The position numbers and the translations under genes are program-made. 13,526 nt of DNA, from positions 1 through 13,526 of the forward strand of contig NZ_JOEZ01000064.1 of NCBI RefSeq assembly GCF_000721175.1, read 5' to 3'. The DNA is from Streptomyces anulatus (lineage in GTDB: Bacteria; Actinomycetota; Actinomycetes; Streptomycetales; Streptomycetaceae). This document shows, piece after piece, positions 1-6,645 of the stretch. Every line of letters starts with the position of its first letter. The first letter of the stretch is position 1. The notes under the pieces are model-generated. The model searched no databases. It saw only the letters and a program-made list of their open reading frames with translations, and was not told where the DNA came from.

Positions 1-48
1 GCCGTCCAGCAGGGCATCAACCCGCTTCAGGCGGTCCGGGTCGGACAT
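1..48 (-). CDS. 5' end of a leftward gene cut by the window edge
   Basis: On the minus strand an ATG at 48-46 opens a frame that stays open to the window edge. The 16 visible residues are MSDPDRLKRVDALLDG. A GGGAG ribosome-binding sequence lies about 8 bases upstream. A second in-frame ATG at 63 is possible but would place the GGGAG inside the coding sequence. The visible part is too short to assign a family. It would be divergent from the HAD gene that starts at 163, and the roughly 115 bp between them would hold both promoters. Confidence 0.4.
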   Translation of the reverse strand, partial: MSDPDRLKRVDALLDG

Positions 49-162
49 AGCGCAGGCTCCCATGATCGATGGATCTCCGAAACATACACCATTTGATCTG
101 GAGTGGGGGTGCGCTGTTGCCGTGAACGGCGATGCGCCCGACGCCCGGTAGGGTCCGGGACC

Positions 163-810
163 GTGCACCGACTCGCGCTTTTCGATCTGGACGGCACGCT
201 GGCCGACCGACAGGCGGCGCTCAGCGACGCGTTGACCCGCCTGTGCCGCTCCCGCGCGCTCTCCCCAGACGCCGAGCGGTGGCTGCGCATCGAGCTGGCC
301 GACCGCGCGACCGCCAACGACTTCGCCAGGCTGCGGGACGCCTTCGACCTGGAGGCGTCGGCTGCGGACCTGTGGGAGGAGTACGTCGACCTCATGTCGT
401 CCGCCGTCACCTGCCGCCCCGAGGTCATCGAGGGCCTGGCCCGCCTGCGCGCGGCTGCCTGGACGATCGGCATCATCACTAACGGGGCCGGCGACATCCA
501 GCGCGCCAAACTCGCCGGGACCGGCCTTGCCGATTTGGTCGACGGCGTCGCCGTCTCGGGTGACCTGGAGATCCGCAAGCCGGGCTTGAGGCTCTTCGAG
601 CTCGCGGCGTCTCGGTGTGGCGTCAGCCTCGCGGACGGCGGCTGGATGATTGGCGACAACCCGGCCGGAGACATCGGCGGTGGACACCAGGCCGGCCTGC
701 GCACCATCTGGCTGCGCGGCCGACCGTGGCCCGATGGACTCCCCGCCGCTCACCACGTCGTCGACGACGTCACCGACGCCATCACCATCCTCCTCAACGA
801 GAGGGAGTAG
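163..810 (+). CDS. HAD-superfamily hydrolase (phosphatase-like)
   Basis: A 215-residue protein with all four haloacid-dehalogenase motifs in order: DLDGT (residues 8-12, nucleophile D8 and acid/base D10), ITNGA near residue 107 (motif II), the lysine of EIRKPG near 138 (motif III) and GDNPAGD near 165-171 (motif IV acidic pair). Residues 15-80 form a helical C1-type cap. Such enzymes are cytosolic phosphomonoesterases acting on small metabolites; the substrate cannot be read from the sequence. I chose the GTG at 163 because the family begins immediately before the DLDGT strand. The in-frame ATG at 103 would add 20 residues rich in Cys and Arg. The stop lies 4 bp before the next ATG, so it is probably co-transcribed with the oxidoreductase. 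Family confident, substrate unknown. Confidence 0.88.
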   Translation: MHRLALFDLDGTLADRQAALSDALTRLCRSRALSPDAERWLRIELADRATANDFARLRDAFDLEASAADLWEEYVDLMSSAVTCRPEVIEGLARLRAAAWTIGIITNGAGDIQRAKLAGTGLADLVDGVAVSGDLEIRKPGLRLFELAASRCGVSLADGGWMIGDNPAGDIGGGHQAGLRTIWLRGRPWPDGLPAAHHVVDDVTDAITILLNERE

Positions 811-814
811 CACC

Positions 815-1654
815 ATGGCCAAGCCGACCGTCGGCATCCTCCACCCCGGCAGCATGGGTGCCGCCGTCGCCGCCTGCGCTGCGACCAACGCGGCCGCCGT
901 CCTCTGGTGCGAGACCGGGCGCAGCACCGCCTCGGCGGCGCGTGCCGCCCGGTTCGGCCTGGCGCCGGTGGCCCAGCTGACCGAACTGCTGGACCGCAGC
1001 GACATCGTCATCAGCCTCTGCCCACCGGCTGGTGCCGAGGACCTGGCCCGCGACGTCGCCGAGCACAGCTTCGCCGGGGTGTACGTGGAGGCGAACGCCA
1101 TCAACCCCGAGCGAGCACAGCGGATCGCCGCGCTGCTCGAACCGGGCGCGACCGTCGTGGACGGCGGCGTCGTCGGCTCCCCGCCGGTCGCAGGCAAGAC
1201 CTCGACCCTGTACCTGTCCGGTCCTGCCGCCGCGACCGAGCGCATTGAGGCGCTGTTCGCGGGCACCGCCGTCCAGACGGCGGTGCTGGGCACGGAGATC
1301 GGGAAGGCGTCCGCGCTGAAGCTGGCGTACGCGTCGTTCCAGAAGACCTCGCGGGTCCTGGTGGCGCTCGCGGTCGGCATGGCGCGCGAACACGGCGTCG
1401 ACCAAGAGCTCATCGAGGTCGCCTCGAAGCGCACCGACTCGTACCTGTCCGAGCCGCAGTACGTCACCAAGACCGCGGCACGCGCTTGGCGCTGGGGCCC
1501 AGAGCTGGAGGAAGCCGCCGACGCGCTCGCGGCCGCCGGCCTCCCGCCCGAGATGCTGCGCGCGGCCGCGTCCACGCTGGCACGGTGGCACGACGTGAAG
1601 GACGACAGCGAGCTCACGCTCACCGACGCCCTGGACCGACTCGCCCACCCGTAG
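815..1654 (+). CDS. NAD(P)-dependent oxidoreductase, 6-phosphogluconate / 3-hydroxyisobutyrate dehydrogenase-like with DUF1932 C-terminus
   Basis: A 279-residue protein. The N-terminus VGILHPGSMGAAVA is the Rossmann dinucleotide-binding loop in the form typical of DUF1932 proteins. VDGGVVGSPP near residues 113-122 matches the substrate-binding region of beta-hydroxyacid dehydrogenases. GKASALKLAYASFQK near 165-180 carries the lysine expected to be catalytic. The C-terminal helical half, with a WRWGPE motif, fits DUF1932. Expected chemistry is NAD(P)-linked oxidation or reduction of a small hydroxy acid; the substrate is unknown. The start ATG at 815 follows GAGGGAG by 8 bases. An ATG at 650 is in frame but would overlap the HAD gene. 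The gene is 4 bp downstream of the HAD hydrolase and ends 7 bp before a convergent kinase gene, with no room for a separate terminator. Confidence 0.87.
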   Translation: MAKPTVGILHPGSMGAAVAACAATNAAAVLWCETGRSTASAARAARFGLAPVAQLTELLDRSDIVISLCPPAGAEDLARDVAEHSFAGVYVEANAINPERAQRIAALLEPGATVVDGGVVGSPPVAGKTSTLYLSGPAAATERIEALFAGTAVQTAVLGTEIGKASALKLAYASFQKTSRVLVALAVGMAREHGVDQELIEVASKRTDSYLSEPQYVTKTAARAWRWGPELEEAADALAAAGLPPEMLRAAASTLARWHDVKDDSELTLTDALDRLAHP

Positions 1655-1661
1655 CCCGCGC

Positions 1662-2231
1662 TCATGCCAACGCCGCTCCCGCCCGCTGCGCCAGCAGCTG
1701 GTCGATGAGCTGCGCTGCGTCCTGCGGGGCTGCCTCCGTGGTGTCCACGGTCAGGTCCCAGGTCGTACCCGGGTGCGCGTCCAGGTCCTCGCGGGTCGCG
1801 TCCCACGCCGCCAGGCGCGCTGCGGTGTCAGTGTCGCCGCGCCCTGCAGACCGCTGCCCGGTCACCTCGCGCGGGCACCACAGCAACACCAAAGACCAGT
1901 CGGCCGGGTAGCCGTCGACCAGCGCGCGGATGCCGTCGATCTGCCCGAGGTGCACCACGGGCACCCCGCTCGCGAACGCCGCATCGACGCCGGGCCGGTC
2001 GATCACGTACGTGTTGCCGTACCGCGCGTTCGCGTAGACGACGTCGCCTCCGGCCTCGAGCTCATGCAGCTGCTCCGCTGTGCCCATCCGATAGCCGGCG
2101 GCCTTGCCCGTCCCGACCTTGAGCCGCGCGAACTGCGCGTACCGCGGGCTCAGCTCGGTGAGCGCGGCGGTGACGGTGTCCTTGCCCGACGCCGGCGGGC
2201 CGTACAGGATCACGCCCTGCCGTCCGGTCAT
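1662..2231 (-). CDS. guanylate-kinase-fold P-loop kinase
   Basis: A 189-residue protein with Walker A GPPASGKD at residues 11-18. The downstream pattern G-YRMG-TAEQLHELEAGGDVVYANARYGNTY (about 46-75) then VDAAFASGVPVVHLG parallels guanylate kinase: the F/Y-x-F-V strand, the helix, the A-x-x-x-GNxYGT loop and the v-x-leid strand. Arginines around 121-131 fit the lid. The TTRxPRxGE nucleotide-binding segment of true Gmk is not recognisable, so the phosphate acceptor may not be GMP; PhnN-type ribose-bisphosphate kinases show the same kind of divergence. The start ATG overlaps the stop of the upstream HTH-ATPase gene as ATGA (2231-2228), which indicates translational coupling. It converges on the dehydrogenase gene. 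Fold confident, substrate inferred only. Confidence 0.8.
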   Translation of the reverse strand: MTGRQGVILYGPPASGKDTVTAALTELSPRYAQFARLKVGTGKAAGYRMGTAEQLHELEAGGDVVYANARYGNTYVIDRPGVDAAFASGVPVVHLGQIDGIRALVDGYPADWSLVLLWCPREVTGQRSAGRGDTDTAARLAAWDATREDLDAHPGTTWDLTVDTTEAAPQDAAQLIDQLLAQRAGAALA

Positions 2232-3241
2232 GAGTACATAGCCCCCATCGCCTGCCGGGCCTGGTCCGCGAGCGTCACCGCGGTGCCCAGCCGGTTGTCG
2301 ACGACCAGGTGCGGCACTGCCGGGCGCAGGTCGAGGTCGATCGTTGCCATGTACTCGTCCCACCGCTGGAGCTTCCACGCGTCCCGGGCTGCGGAGCGGA
2401 ATCCGATGTACTCGCGCATCGACTCCTCGTCGCAGCGGACCCATACGGGGAAGACGTCGACCCCCATCGACCCCGCGCGGTTGGCCAGGCGCTGCATCCA
2501 GTCCGGGTCGGTCATCTCGGCAATAAACGGGGCGGTCAGTACGGTGGAGATGCCGCACTTGATATTGGCCATGGCCGACTGCATCAGGCAGTCGTACTCC
2601 ACCGGCCGGACCTGCTCGCGGTAGAGGTCGGTGTGCCGGTCGTTCGCATCGCCCTCCAAGGCGATCAGGAGGCGTTCCACGAGCGGGCGGGTGAGCGGGT
2701 CCTTGTCGAGCAGTGGCCAGCCGGTGAGCTGGACGAAGAAGCGGGCGAGCTCGGTCTTCCCGCTGCCGGCGAAGCCGCCGACCAGGATGAGCACGGGACG
2801 GTGGGGGTCGCCGCCAGTGTGCCGACGCTTCCACGCGTCGATAATCCGCTGCTGCAGGTCGAAGTGGTCGGCCTCGTCCGAGCCCGGCGCGATGCGGTGA
2901 ATAGCCCGTTCAACAGCCAGGACGTGTGACCCGTTGAGGCGGTCGTCCAGCGGCGTGAGCTTGAAGGAGGACTCTTCCCCGGGCAGAGCCGTACGGAATC
3001 CCAAGTCGGGTTCGGTGGCCCGGTAGAGGAGGCAGTAGGCCCGCCGGTAGTGGGGGCCAGGGAAGACCTCGCCCTGCTCGTGCTGCCACAAGGTCTGAGG
3101 ATTTGCGGCGGGGATGCCCTTGAGCTTGGCCTGCTCGGCAACCGCCCGAAGGCGTTCGCCGGCCTTCTCCAGCGTTAGACCGTGCGCCTCCCGCTGCTCG
3201 CGAAGCCGGTCCGGCCTCCACCCTGCTCTTTGCCTGCCCAC
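2228..3241 (-). CDS. helix-turn-helix / P-loop ATPase (kinase) fusion protein
   Basis: Read from GTG at 3241 the protein has 337 residues. Residues about 10-75 look like an Xre/Cro-type helix-turn-helix (LREQREAHGLTLEKAGERLR, then PQTLWQHEQGEVFPGPHYRRAY). Residues 150-163 carry Walker A (LILVGGFAGSGKT) and the rest resembles AAA_33 or zeta/polynucleotide-kinase-like small-molecule kinases. I prefer GTG 3241 because GGAGGGGG sits 5-7 bases upstream. ATGs at 3265 and 3259 are in frame but lack a visible ribosome-binding site. A DNA-binding domain fused to a kinase suggests a regulator that senses or modifies the substrate of its translationally coupled partner, in the manner of NadR; this is inference. 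The upstream leader holds two GTGTGTACG repeats that could be its operator. Confidence 0.8.
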   Translation of the reverse strand: MGRQRAGWRPDRLREQREAHGLTLEKAGERLRAVAEQAKLKGIPAANPQTLWQHEQGEVFPGPHYRRAYCLLYRATEPDLGFRTALPGEESSFKLTPLDDRLNGSHVLAVERAIHRIAPGSDEADHFDLQQRIIDAWKRRHTGGDPHRPVLILVGGFAGSGKTELARFFVQLTGWPLLDKDPLTRPLVERLLIALEGDANDRHTDLYREQVRPVEYDCLMQSAMANIKCGISTVLTAPFIAEMTDPDWMQRLANRAGSMGVDVFPVWVRCDEESMREYIGFRSAARDAWKLQRWDEYMATIDLDLRPAVPHLVVDNRLGTAVTLADQARQAMGAMYS

Positions 3242-3298
3242 GCTGTCCCCCTCCGTCATCGTCATGCTCGCGAGCCTAGGCCGCAGCCCCCAAATCCC

Positions 3299-3342
3299 GT
3301 GTGTACGCGGATGTTGAAAACCCGTGAATGGAAGTGTGTACG
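3299..3342. promoter_or_regulatory. paired GTGTGTACG direct repeats upstream of the HTH-ATPase gene
   Basis: GTGTGTACG occurs at 3299-3307 and again at 3334-3342, 35 bp apart, in the 180-bp gap upstream of the leftward HTH-ATPase gene. The copies have related context (CCC before the first, GGG after the second). The position, 58-100 bp from the preferred start, suits an operator, most economically for the HTH protein itself. No convincing -10/-35 pair could be placed. The rest of the gap (3343-3444) shows nothing recognisable. Confidence 0.35.
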
Positions 3343-3444
3343 GGCTTCGACAAGCCACTGTGATGTTGCGTTTGCCTCGTCGTCGCTGAGATTGGCCCCA
3401 CAAGACGGACCAGACAGGGGGCGGCAATGCAGGGCATCGAACGG

Positions 3445-4200
3445 TTAGGCATCGAATTCGTAGTCCAGCACGTACGAAGCGCTGTCGAGGGTCATCTCGT
3501 TGATCTCGACGACGCGCTCTTCGCTGTCGAAGGCAGTCCGGCAGAGCTTGATCACGGACCGCTCATCCGACATGCCGAGCGCCGCAGCCTCGGGGCTCGT
3601 TGGCAGTCGGCTTCGGATCTCCTCGCGGAAGCGCACGACCGTGTGACCGAGGTCAGCGAGTCGGGCGTAGATGCCACCCGGCCCCGTGTCGGCCTGAGTG
3701 ATCGCCGAGCCTTCCACCAGCTCGTAAGGGAGGTAGGAAACGGCGAACATCACTGCGCGGCCGTCCAGCACGTATCGACGGGAGCGCACGCAGGCTGCCT
3801 GCCCTTCCCCCAGTTCAAGCACACGAGCGATGTGCGGCGGCGGAACCGCCTGGTCGACGGTCACTTGATCAACAGCAAGTGGCCGGTCTTCGTCAGCCGA
3901 CCAGATCGACTTGCCTGCGCCCCACTGGTCGCGTGCCAGTCGCTGAATTCCATGCCGCCGGATTGGGCGGAACGACTGGACGAAGACCCCGGCGCCCTTC
4001 CGAGACTCAGCAAGTCCCTGATTTTTGAGGGTGCGAAGAGCCTGCCGGGCGGTGAGTGCGGCGACGCCGTACTGCGCAGCGAGTGCGTTTTCTCCTGGCA
4101 GTCGATCACCGGGACTGTACTCCCCCGCCTCGATGGCGGCCTTCAGGTCGTCCGCAATCCGCCGGTACTTGGGCAGCTGGCTGCCCGTCTCTTTCGCCAT
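3445..4200 (-). CDS. GntR-family (HutC subfamily) transcriptional regulator, KorSA-like
   Basis: A 251-residue protein. Residues 8-75 form the GntR winged helix (PKYRRIADDLKAAIEAGEYSPGDRLPGENALAAQYGVAALTARQALRTL, then the wing with GAGVFV). Residues about 95-245 form a UTRA effector-binding domain ending VLDYEFDA. The ATG at 4200 follows AGGTAGGGAGA by a few bases. HutC-type regulators of this size control transfer and excision genes on Streptomyces plasmids and integrative elements; KorSA of pSAM2 is the known example. Three TCGTTAACGA-like sites lie 98-170 bp upstream, in the divergent promoter region, so autoregulation and control of the rightward genes is the natural reading. Many HutC proteins instead sense sugars or amino acids; the ligand cannot be deduced here. 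Confidence 0.85.
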   Translation of the reverse strand: MAKETGSQLPKYRRIADDLKAAIEAGEYSPGDRLPGENALAAQYGVAALTARQALRTLKNQGLAESRKGAGVFVQSFRPIRRHGIQRLARDQWGAGKSIWSADEDRPLAVDQVTVDQAVPPPHIARVLELGEGQAACVRSRRYVLDGRAVMFAVSYLPYELVEGSAITQADTGPGGIYARLADLGHTVVRFREEIRSRLPTSPEAAALGMSDERSVIKLCRTAFDSEERVVEINEMTLDSASYVLDYEFDA

Positions 4201-4297
4201 GTGTCTCCCTACCTCGCTAGCGATCCTAAAGCGGCCAGCTATCGGGATCGCCGGAAGGGCGGCTTGATCCACGCGGGAGCCACTCGAGGAGCTTACA

Positions 4298-4367
4298 TCG
4301 TTAACGAACTTCTTGACATCACTAACGAACCTCGCTTCACTGAGTCCATCGACCTCGTTAACGAGGT
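4298..4367. promoter_or_regulatory. three-site palindromic operator cluster for the divergent GntR regulator
   Basis: Three related sites share a TAACGA core. The first, TCGTTAACGA (4298-4307), is a perfect 10-bp palindrome. The second, TCACTAACGA (4319-4328), is an imperfect half-conserved copy. The third, ACCTCGTTAACGAGGT (4352-4367), is a perfect 16-bp palindrome. Centres are 21 bp and 36 bp apart; the first interval is two helical turns. The first and second sites share the wider context ACATCnnTAACGAACnTC. The GT...AC core within a palindrome is the usual form of a GntR-family operator. The sites surround a TTGACA hexamer, so bound repressor would block rightward transcription. Confidence 0.65.
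4313..4341 (+). promoter_or_regulatory. putative rightward promoter inside the operator cluster
   Basis: TTGACA at 4313-4318 is a full consensus -35 hexamer. Seventeen bases later TTCACT (4336-4341) is a weak -10. The second operator copy lies in the spacer and the other two flank the promoter. It would drive the small acidic protein gene starting at 4459 and perhaps genes beyond it. The -10 match is poor, so the exact start is uncertain. On the other strand TAGGAT near 4231-4226 could be a -10 for the GntR gene, without a good -35. Confidence 0.45.
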
Positions 4368-4458
4368 GGACGAGACCTCGTCTCGGGACTGCACAGACCT
4401 GCCCAGCCGCCATCGGAGCGCTTCCCGCGCCCTGCCTTTCCGAGAGGAGCACCACCTC

Positions 4459-4842
4459 ATGAACGTCACCCGTCGCCCCGCCGCCAGCCTCGCCACCGAG
4501 CATTTCGACACGGAGACCCAGGAGCTGTTGGACGCGATCGGCGTGGAGCTGCCGGAATTCGGCGACATCGACATGGACGTCGCCTTCGGGACGCCGCTGG
4601 AGATGTTCGAGGCCGGCGCCCTTCCCCACGAGCGGCTGGACGGCCTGGACATCACCGCCGCCGTCGCCGCGATCGAGGCCCGCGAGAACCGAATGCTCGC
4701 CGCCCGCGACATCGTCGCCACCGACCCGACCGCCACCGAGCTCGTCCGTGAGCGCCTGGTCGACGTGCTTCTCCCCTACGCCACACAGCTGCGCATCACG
4801 CGGCCTGCGGCCGCCACGGCGCTCGTGCCACTGGCGGCCTAG
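4459..4842 (+). CDS. small acidic protein of unknown function
   Basis: A 127-residue protein starting at ATG 4459, with AGGAG 8-9 bases upstream. I do not recognise the family. Residues 15-60 are strongly acidic (ELLDAIGVELPEFGDIDMD). Residues 65-112 are predicted helical with mixed charge (ITAAVAAIEARENRMLAARDIV, then ELVRERLVDVLLPYATQLR). There is no signal peptide, membrane segment or cysteine. It is the first gene under the operator-controlled rightward promoter and is closed by a perfect hairpin immediately after its stop, so it may be its own transcription unit. By position it could be an element-encoded regulator or a partner of the GntR protein; this is inference from context only. 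Confidence 0.75.
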   Translation: MNVTRRPAASLATEHFDTETQELLDAIGVELPEFGDIDMDVAFGTPLEMFEAGALPHERLDGLDITAAVAAIEARENRMLAARDIVATDPTATELVRERLVDVLLPYATQLRITRPAAATALVPLAA

Positions 4843-4846
4843 CTCC

Positions 4847-4870
4847 AGCCGGGTCTTCACGGACCCGGCT
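4847..4870 (+). terminator. hairpin terminator after the small acidic protein gene
   Basis: AGCCGGGTC (4847-4855) pairs perfectly with GACCCGGCT (4862-4870) across a 6-base loop, starting 5 bases after the stop codon. There is no T-run, which is common for Streptomyces terminators. Confidence 0.7.
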
Positions 4871-5156
4871 CCCTCACCCGGACGCCGTCTCGTACGCCGC
4901 CGGATGTGGGAGCCGGACCATCGGTCCCCTTGCACCACCGCACCACCGCTGGAGTGCTTCCCCGACGGGGAGGACCAGGGTCGATAGCTCCACCAAATCC
5001 CCTGGACCGGTCACCAGGCCGGACGTCTCCTGTTGCACGTCGCAGCGCTGATGCGCTGTCCGATCAGCCAGGACGCCGACCTCGGTCGGGGGTCCTGGGG
5101 GTCGGAGAGCCCACCCGTGACGCAGTCCCCTCTCCCCTCTACCGGAGGAGCCCCTC
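4871..5156. other. intergenic leader without a recognisable gene
   Basis: The 314 bases between the acidic-protein gene and the zinc-cluster gene contain the 4847-4870 hairpin and then about 285 bases with no ORF showing both a ribosome-binding site and convincing codon bias. Small stems are visible, such as TCCCC-gac-GGGGA near 4960-4975 and CAGCG-ctgatg-CGCTG near 5045-5060. The last bases hold CCGGAGGAG, the ribosome-binding site of the next gene. It presumably contains that gene's promoter, but I could not place hexamers. Confidence 0.5.
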
Positions 5157-5891
5157 ATGGCCGCATCGACTGTGGAGCCCACGGCCCGCAAGCGCCGCCG
5201 GAAGCCCCGCACGAAGACCGTCAGCCACCTTCCGGCGATCATCGCTTCGGAGCTCAAGACCAGCGAGATCAACCTGACGCCCGGCAAAGAACACGTCATC
5301 TGCCCGGCCTGCAAGTGCTGGACGCCGATCACCGGAGTCCTCAGCAAGCCGACGCTGGTCCCGCACCACACCACCCCGTACCACGACCGCACCACGACAC
5401 CCCGCCGCCGCTGCTCCAACACCAACCGCCGGATCGTCCTCGACACCAAGGTCGAGGCGTGGCAGGAGCAGCTGGCCGAGCGGACCGAGGTGTCCGCGTC
5501 GGTCGCCTCCCGTCGGCCGACGAAGGTGCTGCCGAAGCCGGCCAGCCCGCAGACCGAACGCGCTCTGCGTGGGCGGGACGAGCGCGGGCCGGTTACACGC
5601 CGCGTCGAGTGGGCCGGCGTTCTCTACCGTGTGCGGCAGGCCGACCAGCGGCGTGCCGCGGTTCCGCAGAACGCGCAGCCCGCCGAAGGCCCCGAGGTTC
5701 CCCTGGACCGACTGGTCCCCCGCCAGGCTGCCGAGCAGCCGGAGCAGGGTCCGCACACGTGCGAGCGGTGCGGTGCCACCGAGTCCAGCCTGACCAGCGC
5801 GGTCGCTGCCGGATGGTGCCGGATCACCCGCCGGTCTCACTGCGGACGCTGCGCCGCGCGCTTCCCGGCCTGGACGCGTATCCCGTTTTGA
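5157..5891 (+). CDS. hypothetical protein with two putative zinc clusters
   Basis: A 244-residue protein starting at ATG 5157 behind GGAGGAG. Residues 11-20 are a basic patch (RKRRRKPRTK). A first Cys cluster CPACKC (C49, C52, C54) may be completed by C86 or nearby histidines (H70, H71, H76). A second, C-terminal cluster is CERC (C202, C205) with CGRC (C229, C232), the layout of a zinc ribbon or treble clef. The middle (about 100-200) is low-complexity, rich in Pro, Arg and Glu. I do not recognise the family. The basic N-terminus and zinc clusters suggest nucleic-acid binding, which is inference. It is followed by a strong hairpin with conserved flanks, shared with the next gene's terminator. 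Confidence 0.78.
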   Translation: MAASTVEPTARKRRRKPRTKTVSHLPAIIASELKTSEINLTPGKEHVICPACKCWTPITGVLSKPTLVPHHTTPYHDRTTTPRRRCSNTNRRIVLDTKVEAWQEQLAERTEVSASVASRRPTKVLPKPASPQTERALRGRDERGPVTRRVEWAGVLYRVRQADQRRAAVPQNAQPAEGPEVPLDRLVPRQAAEQPEQGPHTCERCGATESSLTSAVAAGWCRITRRSHCGRCAARFPAWTRIPF

Positions 5892-5919
5892 CAGCGAGTT
5901 CCCGACGACGAACGACCGG

Positions 5920-5957
5920 GGCCCCGGCCGACCTCATCACGAGGGTCGGCCGGGGCC
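5920..5957 (+). terminator. 14-bp perfect hairpin, copy 1 of a repeated terminator unit
   Basis: GGCCCCGGCCGACC (5920-5933) pairs perfectly with GGTCGGCCGGGGCC (5944-5957) across a 10-base loop, 29 bases after the stop. The hairpin is embedded in a longer unit (5908-5971) starting ACGAACGACC and ending GGCTGCTCGTAC. The same flanks recur around the hairpin at 6581-6627, and they can themselves pair imperfectly to lengthen the stem. Confidence 0.75.
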
Positions 5958-6010
5958 TCGGCTGCTCGTACGACCAGCCGAGTTGACCTCCAACATGAAG
6001 GGACAGCCGC

Positions 6011-6562
6011 ATGAAGCTGCCGTTTGTACGACGCGCCACCGCCGACGCGTTGCGCGACAAGCTCGCCCGTGCCGAGAAAGACCTCGCTACCCAGGCCGTG
6101 AGCGCCGAGGCGAAGGACGGCGAGGCGCAGCGCCTGACTGGTGAACTGAATGAGGCCCGCCTTGCCCGGGAGGCGGCGATGGCCGCGTACGAGGTCGCCA
6201 ACTCCCGGGCGAATGGTGCCCAGGCACAGGTCGACGAGCTGCAGACCCGCCTTCGGGCTCTTCAGGAGCAGCCGGATGCGGGTGAGCCCGACGAGGTTGA
6301 ACCCGTGGTGGAGGACAGGGACTACGCCTTCACCTTCCTCAACCTCGTGCTTCCGCAGTTCGCCAACGTCATCGCGCAGAACGACGGGGTCCTCCCGGAT
6401 GACCACTACGAGGCCCTGTCGAACTACGTGAACGGTGCTTCGCGGTACGGCCTGAACGATGCCGAGGTAGAGGAGATCCGAGTCCGGCACGGCCTTCCCA
6501 TGCCGGTCTTCCAGAGGGCGAAGGACTTCGTGCCCCGCGGACTTCCGGCCGGCGCTGCCTGA
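6011..6562 (+). CDS. hypothetical coiled-coil protein
   Basis: A 183-residue protein starting at ATG 6011, with AAGGGA about 8 bases upstream. Residues about 10-87 are a long charged helix with Leu/Ala heptad spacing (DALRDKLARAEKDLATQAV and onward to VDELQTRLRALQEQ), so a coiled coil is likely. After an acidic linker (88-103) comes a compact C-terminal part (104-178) containing DYAFTFLNLVLPQFANVIAQ and NDAEVEEIRVRHGLPMPVF. No membrane segment or catalytic motif is seen and I do not recognise a family. It stands alone between two copies of the repeated hairpin unit, which suggests a separately terminated gene. A scaffold or DNA-associated role is possible but unsupported. Confidence 0.75.
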   Translation: MKLPFVRRATADALRDKLARAEKDLATQAVSAEAKDGEAQRLTGELNEARLAREAAMAAYEVANSRANGAQAQVDELQTRLRALQEQPDAGEPDEVEPVVEDRDYAFTFLNLVLPQFANVIAQNDGVLPDDHYEALSNYVNGASRYGLNDAEVEEIRVRHGLPMPVFQRAKDFVPRGLPAGAA

Positions 6563-6580
6563 CTCGGCCCGCACGAACGA

Positions 6581-6627
6581 CCACGGCCCCGGCCACCCCG
6601 AGTTCGTCGGGGTGGCCGGGGCCGTGG
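6581..6627 (+). terminator. 21-bp perfect hairpin, copy 2 of the repeated terminator unit
   Basis: The arms 6581-6601 and 6607-6627 are perfectly complementary over 21 bp, with loop GTTCG; the left arm begins CCACGGCCCCGGCC. The stem starts 18 bases after the stop of the coiled-coil gene. The outer flanks ACGAACGACC (6573-6582) and GGCTGCTCGTAC (6626-6637) are identical to those of the hairpin at 5920-5957. The symmetrical stem could act in both orientations. Confidence 0.85.
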
Positions 6628-6645
6628 CTGCTCGTACAGCAGTCG

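Noticed and set aside
27..707. Long leftward ORF antisense to the HAD hydrolase
   Set aside because: Low-complexity Arg/Ser/Pro composition typical of a shadow frame in GC-rich DNA; the plus strand has all HAD motifs.
650..814. Extended start of the dehydrogenase at ATG 650
   Set aside because: It would overlap the HAD gene by 160 bp, add a low-complexity Pro/Ser/Thr segment and displace the Rossmann motif from the N-terminus; ATG 815 has a good ribosome-binding site.
3427..4842. A single 471-residue rightward ORF over the GntR gene
   Set aside because: It runs antisense through a clear GntR-UTRA protein and across the operator region. Only the last 127 codons, from ATG 4459 with its own ribosome-binding site, look real.
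4871..5156. tRNA gene or attachment site in the 286-base gap
   Set aside because: No cloverleaf, TTCGANNC T-arm or CCA-proximal acceptor pairing could be drawn; the small stems are isolated.
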